A stretch of 64,000 nucleotides of DNA from an uncultured Desulfobacter sp. GTDB taxonomy: Bacteria > Desulfobacterota > Desulfobacteria > Desulfobacterales > Desulfobacteraceae. The translations under genes were made by a program, and so were the position numbers. Location: NCBI RefSeq assembly GCF_963665355.1, contig NZ_OY762229.1:5084001-5148000 (forward strand), in the 5' to 3' direction. The notes beneath the pieces are model-generated. The model was given only the letters and a program-made list of their open reading frames with translations. It had not been told where the DNA came from and made no database searches. Below, piece after piece: positions 28,063-37,309 of this stretch. Every line of letters begins with the position of its first letter. Within the stretch, counting starts at the first letter, position 1.

Positions 28063-28136
28063 TCAGACGGATCTGACGAATGCCCCAAGTGACCAGGCAA
28101 TGACGCCGGCACTTATATAACCAAATTCACGGAGGA
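28063..28136 (+). promoter_or_regulatory. candidate CsrA-binding sites in flagellin leader
   Basis: TCAGACGGATCTGA (28063-28076) forms a 5-bp hairpin that presents GGA in the loop. ACGGAGGA (28129-28136) overlaps the Shine-Dalgarno sequence. Two GGA sites, one in a hairpin and one at the ribosome-binding site, are the known layout of CsrA-repressed flagellin messages. This is inference from pattern only. Confidence 0.4.
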
Positions 28137-28142
28137 AATAAC

Positions 28143-30518
28143 ATGAGTTTAAGTATCAATACCAACGTTGCCGCACTCACCGCCCATAGGAACATGGTTG
28201 CCAATGACCGTAACATGACGACATCTTTAACCCGTCTTTCCACAGGGTTAAGAATCAACTCTTCGGCGGACGATGCATCCGGCCTGACCATTGCCGATTC
28301 GCTGGCAGCCCAGTCAAGCGGTCTTGGCCAGGGCATCCAGAACGCCAATGACGGGGTTTCCATTGTACAAACCGCAGACGGTGCCCTTGAAGAATCTGTA
28401 AGCATTGTCAACACCATTAAAACCAAAGCCATCCAGGCGGCTTCCGACACCCAGACCACAACAACCCGGGCGGCCATCCAGGAAGACATCGACAAACTGC
28501 TCGAAGAGCTGGACAACATTGCCACCACCACATCTTACAACGGCATGCAGCTTCTCAACGGCTCATACACCAACAAGGTCATCCATACCGGTGCATCTGC
28601 CAATGAAACATCTTCCATCAGTATCGGCAACTCTGAATCCGATTCCATCGGCCATATTTCCACGGCCACTATGGAACTTGATGGTGAAGTAGGCAGCACA
28701 GTTCAGTTGTCCATCACATCATCCATCACCGGCGAAGATATTGAACTGGAAGCGATTACCATTGAAGATAATAACAAAGAAGAAAACGGACTTGGCGCCC
28801 TGGCAGATGAAATCAACTCGGTTTCCTCCAGCACCGGCGTATCGGCCCTCGCTGTTGTGGAAACAACCACCGATGAGGCAATTCAGGCAGGCACCACCGG
28901 TGCCGATTTTGCAATCAACGGTATAAACATCGGTGCCATTAATGTTAAATCCAATGACAGTGATGCATCTCTTGTCACAGCCATCAATGATAAAACGAAA
29001 GAGTCAGGCGTTTCCGCCGCCATTAATGACCAGGGAACCATCACCCTGACATCCGAAGACGGACGGGTTCTCAGTGTAACCGGTGAATTAGGCGGCGTTT
29101 TCGGTGATACGGTTTCAGCAGTGGATCTCTCCACTGTCGGCTACATCACCCTGACCCAGGAAGGCTCCAGCCAGTTCAACATTAACGGAACAACATCTGG
29201 CGGCACAGAAGATAAGATCACGCTCAGCAGTGAGTACACATCCACCGGTACAACGATAATTGCCGATGAGTCCACCATTGCCTCCGGTTCGGTACTGACA
29301 GCCGGAACCGTCCTTGGGGGCAATGCCACCATTGGAAAGGAAACCGACATAGTGTCCGACTTCCAGCTTGAAGCCGGCTCTACTTTAGCAAGCGGATCAG
29401 TAATTGCACAAGGAACAAATATCACAGGAGACATCACTCTATCAACAAGTGCTGATTTAAAAGAAGATATGACCGTCCTTGCCGGATCAACCCTTGCAAG
29501 CAGTTCAGTGCTTGGGGCAGGCACAGTGGTCAACCAGTCATTTACCAATGCCGGCATGACATATGAAGCAGGCACCACTTTAATTGCCGATGTTACCCTT
29601 GACTCGGAGCTGATTGTCACCTCGGATCTGGAGCTGGCAGATGATTCTAAAATCACTTCAGGGAGTACAATAACCGCAGGAACGGAATTAGGCGCTAAAA
29701 TGACCATCACCGGAGACACTACATTATCTGCCGACATGACGCTTGAGTCCGGCTCAGAAATTGCCTCCGGTTCCGTACTGGCGACTGGATCGACTTTGGG
29801 AGATTCGGTAACACTGAGCGAATCCATGACGACATCCGACGATATGGATGTCGCGGCAGGCTCTAAAATAGCATCGGCTTCAACAATAGCAGTGGGTTCT
29901 CTGATGGGTGGTAAAGTCTCCGTTACGTCAACGACACTGACCGAAGATATGACCCTGTCTGCAGGGTCGAAACTGACCAGCGGTACGACAATTAAATCCG
30001 GCACAACGATTAACCAGGATATCACTGCTAACGGTATCACTTACTCTGCCGGAACAACTCTCAGTACTGATGTTTCGTTAACTGGAACTGAAGTCGTCCT
30101 GTCCGAAGAAATGACATTGGAATCAGGAAGTACCATTGGTAGCGGTTCGACACTTCAAATAACCGCATCCAGTGAGGATGTAGCTGTTTCCAACCAGAAA
30201 GGCATGACCCTGGCAGACATCAATGTCATGACCCAGGAGGATGCAGAAATTGCCATAGAGATTGCGGACGCCGCCCTGGCTGACCTGGATGCCATACGAA
30301 GTGGCCTGGGTTCAGTGCAAAACCAGCTGACATCCACCATCTCTAACCTTTCTGTGACCAAAACCAATGTGGCGGCCTCCGAATCCACCATCCGGGACGT
30401 TGACTTTGCAGAGGAAACATCCAATTTCGCAAAGCTGTCTCTGCTGGCCCAGACAAGCTCCTATTCCCTGAGCCAGGCCAACGCCTCATCTTCAAACATC
30501 ACCAGCCTGCTCCAGTAA
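28143..30518 (+). CDS. fliC: flagellin with large hexapeptide-repeat central domain
   Basis: The filament subunit. The conserved D0/D1 ends are intact: N-terminal SLSINTNVAALTAHRN through about residue 145, and C-terminal about 695-791 ending in SQANASSSNITSLLQ. Residues about 250-310 form a flagellin IN motif (FAINGINIGAINV). Between about 371 and 676 the protein is built of 36-residue units of the type GSTLASGSVIAQGTN. They can be read as six six-residue steps, with a long aliphatic residue at every sixth position. At 791 residues it is far longer than common flagellins (about 270-500). AGGAGG lies before the ATG. A perfect terminator follows, so it is monocistronic. Confidence 0.95.
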   Translation: MSLSINTNVAALTAHRNMVANDRNMTTSLTRLSTGLRINSSADDASGLTIADSLAAQSSGLGQGIQNANDGVSIVQTADGALEESVSIVNTIKTKAIQAASDTQTTTTRAAIQEDIDKLLEELDNIATTTSYNGMQLLNGSYTNKVIHTGASANETSSISIGNSESDSIGHISTATMELDGEVGSTVQLSITSSITGEDIELEAITIEDNNKEENGLGALADEINSVSSSTGVSALAVVETTTDEAIQAGTTGADFAINGINIGAINVKSNDSDASLVTAINDKTKESGVSAAINDQGTITLTSEDGRVLSVTGELGGVFGDTVSAVDLSTVGYITLTQEGSSQFNINGTTSGGTEDKITLSSEYTSTGTTIIADESTIASGSVLTAGTVLGGNATIGKETDIVSDFQLEAGSTLASGSVIAQGTNITGDITLSTSADLKEDMTVLAGSTLASSSVLGAGTVVNQSFTNAGMTYEAGTTLIADVTLDSELIVTSDLELADDSKITSGSTITAGTELGAKMTITGDTTLSADMTLESGSEIASGSVLATGSTLGDSVTLSESMTTSDDMDVAAGSKIASASTIAVGSLMGGKVSVTSTTLTEDMTLSAGSKLTSGTTIKSGTTINQDITANGITYSAGTTLSTDVSLTGTEVVLSEEMTLESGSTIGSGSTLQITASSEDVAVSNQKGMTLADINVMTQEDAEIAIEIADAALADLDAIRSGLGSVQNQLTSTISNLSVTKTNVAASESTIRDVDFAEETSNFAKLSLLAQTSSYSLSQANASSSNITSLLQ
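29253..30170 (+). repeat. flagellin internal repeats (hexapeptide-type, 36- and 53/54-residue units)
   Basis: Units begin at residues about 410, 446, 499, 535, 571, 606 and 660. Lengths are 36, 53, 36, 36, 35 and 54 residues. The two long units share an insertion beginning NQ and containing TYEAGTTL / TYSAGTTL. Each unit shows [LIV]-[A/T]-S-G-[S/T]-x steps that fit the left-handed beta-helix hexapeptide consensus [LIV]-[GAED]-x2-[STAV]-x. Confidence 0.8.
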
Positions 30519-30539
30519 GTTAAAAGCAGCAGCAAACCG

Positions 30540-30584
30540 CCTTCCGGCAAAGGAGAAAATCCTTTGCCGGAAGGTTTTTATTTT
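30540..30584 (+). terminator. strong terminator after flagellin
   Basis: A perfect 15-bp stem (CCTTCCGGCAAAGGA at 30540-30554 with its complement at 30560-30574, loop GAAAA) is followed by TTTTTATTTT. Confidence 0.95.
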
Positions 30585-30662
30585 GTGTTTGAGCGAAAAA
30601 GCTACCCATATAGCCCTCCACCAGGGAAACGTTTCGCCCAGACACGTTTTTTATTCCAGCAA

Positions 30663-31532
30663 CTATTTTCTGGTCATCTGGGAAATGATGATACCTGCAA
30701 GAATCAGAATACACCCTAAAAGCCCCCTGCCGGAAAGGATCTCATCCAAAAGCAGCCAGCCACCCAGGGCTGCGAAAACGGACTCAAGGCTGAAAATAAT
30801 GGCAGCATGGGAAGCCGGTGTCTGTTTCTGTGCATATACCTGTAAAGAGTATGCAAGGCCCACAGACATAAAGCCCCCGTAACAAAGGGGAATAAGTGCA
30901 GCCTTCACATGAGCCGGGGTCGCGGTTTCGCTGAATCCGGCTACCACAAGACTGAGCACACCACACACCAGAAACTGGACAAAGGAAAGAGAAATTGATG
31001 AAAATCGGCCCGCAAAATAACCCACAATCAGAAGATGTCCCGCAAAGCCGAATGCGCAGGCCAAAACCAGTAAATCTCCTGAGCCCATGCGAAAATCCTG
31101 TTTAACGCTGAGTAAAAAAATGCCGGCCAGGGCCAAAACAGCCCCTGTCCAGATCACAGGCGTTATTCTCTCCTGCTGAAAAAACAGATTTAAAAACGGA
31201 ACCAGAATCACATAAACGCCGGTGATAAAGCCGGCCTTGCCTGCAGTGGTATACAAAAGCCCCACCTGCTGGAGAGAAGCCGCACAAAAAAGTATCACCC
31301 CGCAGATGATACCGGCCCCCACCAGGCCAACTGTAGAAATTGTTTTCTTACGCTTTCTGTTTAAAACCAACAATGGAACAAGAGAAAAGGCACCCAGAAG
31401 AAAGCGTATACCGTTAAACGTGAAGGGTCCCAGATGCTCCATACCCACCCGCTGGGCAACAAAGGCAAATCCCCACACAGCTGCTGTGATGACCAGCAAT
31501 GAATCTGATTTCAGGGTGCGCCGGCATATCAT
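30663..31532 (-). CDS. DMT-superfamily permease with two EamA domains
   Basis: Ten hydrophobic segments arranged as two EamA repeats (about residues 10-140 and 150-285), 289 residues. The first contains AAVWGFAFVAQRVGMEHLGPFTFNGIRF and the second YSLQVYAQKQTPASHAAIIFSLESVFAALGGWLLL, both typical of RhaT/EamA-like metabolite exporters or importers in the inner membrane. Substrate cannot be told from sequence. It points towards the flagellin terminator. Confidence 0.88.
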   Translation of the reverse strand: MICRRTLKSDSLLVITAAVWGFAFVAQRVGMEHLGPFTFNGIRFLLGAFSLVPLLVLNRKRKKTISTVGLVGAGIICGVILFCAASLQQVGLLYTTAGKAGFITGVYVILVPFLNLFFQQERITPVIWTGAVLALAGIFLLSVKQDFRMGSGDLLVLACAFGFAGHLLIVGYFAGRFSSISLSFVQFLVCGVLSLVVAGFSETATPAHVKAALIPLCYGGFMSVGLAYSLQVYAQKQTPASHAAIIFSLESVFAALGGWLLLDEILSGRGLLGCILILAGIIISQMTRK

Positions 31533-31620
31533 ATTTTTTTCCTTTCACTTTATTAACAACGGCTCCCTTCAACTTTCCAATCCAAATTTTAACAATTCAA
31601 ATTTTAACAGGGAACGGATT

Positions 31621-31746
31621 ATGTGGCCCACTCTTTTATCCAAGCCAACCGATTTAGTCAAGGATTTGTACAAACACCTCCCTATCAGTGAACTACGCTT
31701 GAAATTCAAAAAATTTGGGTTTGAAAATATGGGTTACTCATGGTGA
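31621..31746 (+). CDS. possible 41-residue ORF, unknown
   Basis: An ATG at 31621 with AGGGAACGG upstream opens a 41-codon frame rich in Lys, Leu and Phe (SELRLKFKKFGFENMGYSW). It ends 14 bp before a strong bidirectional terminator. It lies in the 303-bp gap between the DMT permease and the porin. No family is recognised and it may not be a gene. A short direct repeat (CAAATTTTAACA twice) precedes it. Confidence 0.25.
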   Translation: MWPTLLSKPTDLVKDLYKHLPISELRLKFKKFGFENMGYSW

Positions 31747-31759
31747 TAAAATAAAAAAA

Positions 31760-31792
31760 CCCTGCAGGATTTATTTGATAAATCCTGCAGGG
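31760..31792 (-). terminator. bidirectional terminator after porin gene
   Basis: CCCTGCAGGATTTAT (31760-31774) and its perfect complement (31778-31792) with a three-base loop; on the minus strand it is followed by a T run. It lies 44 bp beyond the porin stop. Confidence 0.9.
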
Positions 31793-31835
31793 CCTTAAAT
31801 TTCAGACCCGCCAGTTACTAAATGGTTTTAATCGC

Positions 31836-33044
31836 CTAAAAATTTATCTGCCATTTAATGCCGGCATAAAAAACCGTGGGCTGACCATCCTGCACCATAT
31901 TAATATACCCGATTTCGGGAGTTACGAACACACCCTCTGCCAGAAAAATGGTGGACTGCAGGTATGTGGTATGGCAGTCGTCTTTCTCGGCGCCGTCCAT
32001 GTCAAGTTTGGTTCTGGTATAACCATAACCGGCCTCAACGTAAAGACCTCTTTTGATTTCATATCCTGCCACACACAAGGCTGCAAGAGCATCATTATCA
32101 ATTATCCCTTTTTCATAACCACTTGCCCCCCCAGTCACCGTATAAATAGTGCCGTCACTCCACTGGGCATATCCAACGCCGGCCCCATCCCTTACTACAG
32201 CACTGATATTGTCATATGTGGAGAAAATTTGGCCGTTAACAAGAATATCAGCCAGGTTGCCTACATTCTGTCCACCCCATATATTGCCTTTAAGATAAGC
32301 TTTACCTATATTCAACCGCCCACCAAGGGCAAGCACATAGGAAGTGACGTCCCAGGATTCCCCGCTGTCTTCAACATCAAATTTCTGAAATCCGCCGGCC
32401 ATATTGATATGCCCCCAATTAAAATCGAGTCTATATTTTGCCTGGATATTGGGGATGACCACCTGGGTATCAGGGCCACTTTGCGGCGCATCTATAGAGC
32501 CTGTTGCAATGGAATAATAAGAGTTGACAAGGAGTCTGGGCTTCACTGCAGCGATCTGAAAGGTACCGAACTTCAACCGAACCATGGGCTCTCTTTTCCC
32601 GTAAAGCATACCCAGAAGGCTCATGTTGGTGTCACCATCTTTCAAGGCATAAATATTATATACCTGATTAGAGTATGGAAAAAGCAAAGGGGTGTAGTCC
32701 TGACCAACACCCAATGACCCGGCGCCAAAATTCCACTCTCCCATGAGGATACGAATGTTGGCATCACCTCTTTTTGCACCATACTCAAACCTTGCAGTTA
32801 AAGAATCATTCACCTTGACATTGGCACCAATTCGGGCATTTCCGTTAAGGTCCTGCTCATAGGAGTCCGTATTTCCGCCGGTACCCGCGATCGGATTTGC
32901 TCCCGAGCCGTCAACCACGTCAACGTTCCAGTTTGTATAAAACGTTGAAATACGGGCAGACCCATAAAATTCCCACTCGCTGGAAGCATGGACAGACCCG
33001 GCCCAGATAACAAGCAACACAGCGATAATAAATAATTTTTTCAT
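31836..33044 (-). CDS. outer-membrane porin-like beta-barrel protein
   Basis: A Sec signal (MKKLFIIAVLLVIWAGSVHASS) and about 380 mature residues of alternating polar/hydrophobic beta strands (WEFYGSARISTFYTNW, ARFEYGAKRG, GYGYTRTKL) end in WQINF, a C-terminal Phe as recognised by the BAM complex. I chose the ATG at 33044 because AGGAG lies ahead of it and it starts the signal peptide directly; a longer frame begins at 33071. The residues resemble gram-negative porins of delta-proteobacteria. Substrate is not evident. It is probably monocistronic, with its own terminator. Confidence 0.85.
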   Translation of the reverse strand: MKKLFIIAVLLVIWAGSVHASSEWEFYGSARISTFYTNWNVDVVDGSGANPIAGTGGNTDSYEQDLNGNARIGANVKVNDSLTARFEYGAKRGDANIRILMGEWNFGAGSLGVGQDYTPLLFPYSNQVYNIYALKDGDTNMSLLGMLYGKREPMVRLKFGTFQIAAVKPRLLVNSYYSIATGSIDAPQSGPDTQVVIPNIQAKYRLDFNWGHINMAGGFQKFDVEDSGESWDVTSYVLALGGRLNIGKAYLKGNIWGGQNVGNLADILVNGQIFSTYDNISAVVRDGAGVGYAQWSDGTIYTVTGGASGYEKGIIDNDALAALCVAGYEIKRGLYVEAGYGYTRTKLDMDGAEKDDCHTTYLQSTIFLAEGVFVTPEIGYINMVQDGQPTVFYAGIKWQINF

Positions 33045-33386
33045 CTTTTCTCCTTGTTGGGGGATTAACATTCGGGCCTTCCCGTCTGAAAAAAAACAGG
33101 TGTTCCTTTTAAGACACCCGTTTTTACGAAACTGGAAAACCTACTTTTTTATAAATTTATAATCAGTTAACCAGAAAGCATCGCCAGTTGTCAATATACT
33201 TGCAAACATTTTTTTATAAATTAAAAATATTTGCACATGAAATTTTTCTCCATTGGCCGCAATGCCGGATGCATTATTTAAAGTCCCTCCTGCAGTGAAA
33301 ACAAAAAACGGGCTGCGCATTGGTAATTGCAGCCCGTCAAATTCAGATAAATTTTTACGTATTCGTTGTTAGAAATATTCCATACA
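33045..33386. other. intergenic region between porin and FlgO-like gene
   Basis: About 340 bp, very AT-rich in its middle (33130-33250), as expected for the porin promoter. A terminator for the next gene lies at 33308-33337. I see no open frame. Confidence 0.5.
33308..33337 (-). terminator. terminator after FlgO/VCBS gene
   Basis: ACGGGCTGC and GCAGCCCGT (9-bp perfect stem) are followed on the minus strand by TTTTTTG. It lies 50 bp beyond the stop of the FlgO-like gene. Confidence 0.85.
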
Positions 33387-35015
33387 CTATCTCAATTTAT
33401 AGGAAATGATGTTCGATGTTTTATCTTTGGAAAGGATGACCATCTTGGAACGGGTCACAACGGAAATTACCAACTCCTGTGTCCCGTCATTGTCTATGTC
33501 GGCAATATCAAAATCAGAGACCCATCCCTGTAGGGGAACGGTTTGAAATACCGGGGCAAGGGCTATGCCGTTCCAGGACATGATCTCAACGCGTCCTTCC
33601 TTGAACCGCTTAATCCGCCCCAAAGAACCGCCACCGACTTCATCATTTGTAATCAGAAAAACTTTGTTTTTCTGATCCTCTCCCACGGGGAAAAATTTTA
33701 TTCTCGGATTAAAATATTCACGCTCCCGATAACTTGAATCTGCGCCCTGATCCCCTGAAAACCAGTAATTATTGGTTTTTCCGTACTTTTCGGTACTCTC
33801 CCATTCATTGGACCCGGTATCGCTGATGAGCACCAACCGATGATACTGATTAATGCTCAAAAATTCATCGGCATCGTCCTCACGGACCGGTCCCCGGGCC
33901 AGGGAAAGCACCGATGTCCCCCTGGGCATACGGATGGCTTTTTGCTCCTGATAAGCATTATCCGAAGGACTCATGATAAAAATTTTTCCGGCATATGGCC
34001 CCCGGCCCTTTTCCTGGGCATAGAGAACGGAATTTCCATCCGGAGACGCCATCACACGAAAGTAATAGGACAGGCCATCCTGAAGTGTTGTATAGGATGT
34101 ACCATCGTATTCCACCACAAAAGAAGACAAAGTTTCTCTGTTTATTGTCATGGCCGTGACAAAAATTTCCGGATATCCGTTACGGTTAATATCCGCCACA
34201 TCCAGTCCGATGATTCTTAAATATGATGCATAATCCAGATGTATCTCTTTGGTGAGCAGGGAACCTTCAAGATGGTATATCTCAAGGGCTGAATCTGTTG
34301 CGGCAACAACTTGAAGATGGCCGTCTTTGTTCAGATCGCCGGTGGCCATGGCCCGGATCACGTCCCCCATTTTAAGATGGGTGGTAAAGCGCTGGTTCGC
34401 CTGCATGGCCATCATGCCGCCGGTACCGCCGGAATACGGCCCTCCCCCAAGGACCGGATTCTGATCCTGGGGGCGGGCATACATTTTGTTATCAATGTTC
34501 CGGTTGAACACTTTCATATTGATATCACCGGCAAAGGAGTTTACCAAAGGGATGACATCTGACATTGAATTACTCTGCTCGAAAAAAGAAAGAGTATCCT
34601 TTTGTCCTGAAACATCCACCATGGAGGCATCCAAACTGATACTATCCCCGAAATGGGTAAGGCTGCCGAAAAGGATGTAATCCACACCCATCTGCGCGCC
34701 TAACTCCCGGGCTGTATTTTCATTGATACTGCCCTTAACAAGTCCGCTTGACTTTGCCCCGGCAAGGGCTTTATCAATGGCTTCACGGTCCAGCACGTCC
34801 ACTTTCCCGGCATCGGAAAGCCTTGAGGAAAGCATTGAGAACAGCCCGTTCTGCAGGAAGCCAAGATCCTGGGGTGAATTTATTTCAAAAGGGAATACAG
34901 CCACGGTTTTTGTTTCACCGCACAATCCCGAACCGGTTACTGCCCAGAAAGCAACAAAGATCCAAACCGTAATAACTGCTCTTAAGGCAAAAATATTTTT
35001 CATGAATTTTCGCAT
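33387..35015 (-). CDS. exported FlgO/CsgG-like protein with FG-GAP (VCBS) repeats
   Basis: A signal peptide (about residues 1-32) precedes a FlgO/TolB-N-like domain (about 35-165: KTVAVFPFEINSPQDLGFLQNGLFSMLSSRL, AQMGVDYILFGSLTHFGDSISLDASMVD). Then come FG-GAP/VCBS repeats with calcium-binding DxNxDG or DxDxDG loops: TGDLNKDGHLQVV, ADINRNGYPEIF and ADIDNDGTQEL. FlgO is an outer-membrane-associated flagellar protein in Vibrio; the beta-propeller part suggests extracellular or periplasmic protein binding. The combination is uncommon and its function is unknown. It sits beside the porin and 1.4 kb from the DMT gene. Confidence 0.78.
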   Translation of the reverse strand: MRKFMKNIFALRAVITVWIFVAFWAVTGSGLCGETKTVAVFPFEINSPQDLGFLQNGLFSMLSSRLSDAGKVDVLDREAIDKALAGAKSSGLVKGSINENTARELGAQMGVDYILFGSLTHFGDSISLDASMVDVSGQKDTLSFFEQSNSMSDVIPLVNSFAGDINMKVFNRNIDNKMYARPQDQNPVLGGGPYSGGTGGMMAMQANQRFTTHLKMGDVIRAMATGDLNKDGHLQVVAATDSALEIYHLEGSLLTKEIHLDYASYLRIIGLDVADINRNGYPEIFVTAMTINRETLSSFVVEYDGTSYTTLQDGLSYYFRVMASPDGNSVLYAQEKGRGPYAGKIFIMSPSDNAYQEQKAIRMPRGTSVLSLARGPVREDDADEFLSINQYHRLVLISDTGSNEWESTEKYGKTNNYWFSGDQGADSSYREREYFNPRIKFFPVGEDQKNKVFLITNDEVGGGSLGRIKRFKEGRVEIMSWNGIALAPVFQTVPLQGWVSDFDIADIDNDGTQELVISVVTRSKMVILSKDKTSNIISYKLR

Positions 35016-35163
35016 GGGTTTTTCTTACACTCCTGTCAGATTAAATATGGTGATGAACTTTGAATCAGCAGGAATAAGGCGTATGCGTTTTTATCACACT
35101 ATCCTGTTGAGCCCGCATTGAACCTAATTCAAATTCCCAAAGTTTATATCCCATCCCCCAAAC

Positions 35164-37095
35164 TCACACAAGTCTTTTGAAAAGCCGTTCAAGACTGCGG
35201 GCATCAAATGAGACAAAAACGGGACGCCCATGGGGGCAATGCATGGGGTTTTCACAGGAAAACAACTGTTCCACAAGTGCTGTCATTTCCCTAAGCGTCA
35301 TGGATTGTCCGCCCCGCACAGATCGATGACAGGCCATGGTGGAAAGGGCATCTGTAAGCCAGTCATCTTTAAGGCCGGTGCCGCCGTCATGGCTGATTTT
35401 CTCAACCATCTCCACCACCATGGCCCCCAGATGTTTTTCTTCCACCAGAACAGGAACCGCCTTTATTATAAATGACGTCCCGCCAAAAGGTTCAATCAGA
35501 ATTCCCAGAACAGCCAGATCATCTATGATGGATTCAAGAACCAGGGCTTCCTTGTGGCTCAGCTCCATGACTTCGGGAACAGCCAGGGTCTGACTTTGGA
35601 CATCCATACGCCGGTAGCGGTTTAACAACTGCTCAAAGACAATGCGCTCATGGGCGGCATGCTGGTCCACCAGAACAAGGCTTTTGTCCTTTTCCACTAC
35701 AATATAGATATTGAGGACCTGACCAATCACCCTTGTCCCGGATAGGAATGTCTGTTTCGGCGCCAAGGCAGAAACAGATGTTCCAGCAACCTGGTCCGGG
35801 GCCTTATTTCCATAAACAGTCGCAGGGGGAGGCTCATTTTTTTTTGTTTCCACGGTGGAAGTATTAAGTTCTTCCGGGGATTCTGCAACCTGGGAAGCGT
35901 CAGAAACCCGATCCATATCCCCATACAAAAATGGCGTTTTGGGACTAACAGGCGCCTCGAACAAATCAGGTGTCGGTATTTTCCCGATCTGGGAGGCAGA
36001 TTGTAACGCGGCCTGAACATGCGCGGGGAGCTCCTTTTCCCCAGGCATCATAGCCCTGGAATAGGATAATTTATCAGTCTGACCACGGGATAAAGATTCG
36101 GCCACGGCAAGGGATAAAGCGCTGTAAACAGGACCGGGGGTAATGAATTTAATTTCACGCTTTGCCGGGTGCACGTTTACGTCTACCTGGTCAAAGGGTA
36201 AATCCACACACACAGCCCCCACAGGATACCGCCCCTTCATAATCCTGCCCCGGTACCCCTGGAACATGGCGGAAACCAGTCCACGATCATACACAAGACG
36301 GGCGTTGACAAACAGAAAAATCCGGTTGGCTGTGCTGCGGGTCACAGCGGGATTGGCACACACACCGCGAATATGCAGCCCCGGAAGGCCGGTATCCCCG
36401 TCACCATCGGTTGGGGGCCACTGCATTTCGTACAGATGATCCGCGGCCTCTTTGCCCAACACCATCTGGGCCCGCTGAAAAAGGGTTTGGCCCGGGGGGT
36501 AACTTTTGACGGTTCTGTGGTTGGCAACAAAGCGGAACCCGACTTCGGGGTTACCCATGGCAAGGCCGGCCAAGGTATCTGCAATATGTCCGGACTCGGT
36601 ATTTTCATTTTTCAAAAATTTTCTGCGGGCCGGGATGTTAAAAAACAACTGTCGTACTTCCACCATGGTGCCTGCGGGCGCGCCGGTATCTGTCACCCCG
36701 GAAAGTTTACCGCCATTCATATCCACCCGGGTACCTGTGGAATTGTCCCTGGTACGGGATACAAGACAAAACTTTGAGACAGATGCAATGGACGGCAGGG
36801 CCTCCCCCCTGAATCCGAATGTTGAGATGGAGAACAGATCTTCCTTGGTGTAGATCTTGGATGTGGCATATCGCTCCAGTGACAACACCGCCTCATCCCG
36901 GGAAAGCCCGCACCCGTTGTCAGAGACACGAATCAAGGTTTTCCCGCCGTTTTCAATTTCCACAACAATCCGGTCTGCCCCCGCATCCATGGCGTTTTCC
37001 ACCAGTTCCTTAACTACGGAAACAGGTCTTTGAACCACCTCTCCGGCCGCAATCTGATTGGACAACGTGTCCGGAAGGATACGGATTCTGCTCAT
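35164..37095 (-). CDS. mutL: DNA mismatch repair protein MutL (endonuclease type)
   Basis: The GHKL ATPase half shows ELVENAMDAGAD, DNGCG and GFRGEALPSIASVS; a long linker (about residues 340-440) precedes the C-terminal dimerisation domain. The endonuclease motif DQHAAHERIVFE (DQHA-x2-E-x4-E) and CPHGRP zinc-site residues are present, so this MutL can nick DNA itself and no MutH is needed. Length is 643 residues. The ATG overlaps the stop of the small upstream gene by four bases. Confidence 0.95.
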   Translation of the reverse strand: MSRIRILPDTLSNQIAAGEVVQRPVSVVKELVENAMDAGADRIVVEIENGGKTLIRVSDNGCGLSRDEAVLSLERYATSKIYTKEDLFSISTFGFRGEALPSIASVSKFCLVSRTRDNSTGTRVDMNGGKLSGVTDTGAPAGTMVEVRQLFFNIPARRKFLKNENTESGHIADTLAGLAMGNPEVGFRFVANHRTVKSYPPGQTLFQRAQMVLGKEAADHLYEMQWPPTDGDGDTGLPGLHIRGVCANPAVTRSTANRIFLFVNARLVYDRGLVSAMFQGYRGRIMKGRYPVGAVCVDLPFDQVDVNVHPAKREIKFITPGPVYSALSLAVAESLSRGQTDKLSYSRAMMPGEKELPAHVQAALQSASQIGKIPTPDLFEAPVSPKTPFLYGDMDRVSDASQVAESPEELNTSTVETKKNEPPPATVYGNKAPDQVAGTSVSALAPKQTFLSGTRVIGQVLNIYIVVEKDKSLVLVDQHAAHERIVFEQLLNRYRRMDVQSQTLAVPEVMELSHKEALVLESIIDDLAVLGILIEPFGGTSFIIKAVPVLVEEKHLGAMVVEMVEKISHDGGTGLKDDWLTDALSTMACHRSVRGGQSMTLREMTALVEQLFSCENPMHCPHGRPVFVSFDARSLERLFKRLV

Positions 37096-37283
37096 GAAGG
37101 CGTATCCGGATTTTCCTTTACAAAACGCAGCAGAAATTCACTGTCTTTGGGACTTAAATCAAACTGCAGACAGGCTTCATCAGCCAGTTTTTTAACATGA
37201 ACATCCGGCTGGGCCAGCCTTTTTTCAGACACCCACGCAATGGCTTTTTTCAGGGCATCGCCCTGGGGCATGACAGTGGACAT
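37092..37283 (-). CDS. small protein coupled to mutL, unknown function
   Basis: About 63 residues from ATG 37283 (AAGGAAGG just upstream; a GTG at 37289 is possible). The sequence KAIAWVSEKRLAQPDVHVKKLADEA...FDLSPKDSEFLLRFV is helical and resembles small conserved proteins found near gatA and mutL in this group, for which I know no function. It overlaps mutL (ATGA) and follows gatA by 26 bp. Confidence 0.72.
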   Translation of the reverse strand: MSTVMPQGDALKKAIAWVSEKRLAQPDVHVKKLADEACLQFDLSPKDSEFLLRFVKENPDTPS

Positions 37284-37309
37284 ATCCACCTTCCTTGTAT
37301 AATTTAAGT

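Noticed and set aside
27912..28112. 66-codon minus-strand frame in the flagellin leader
   Set aside because: No ribosome-binding site, and it overlaps the likely promoter and leader of flagellin.
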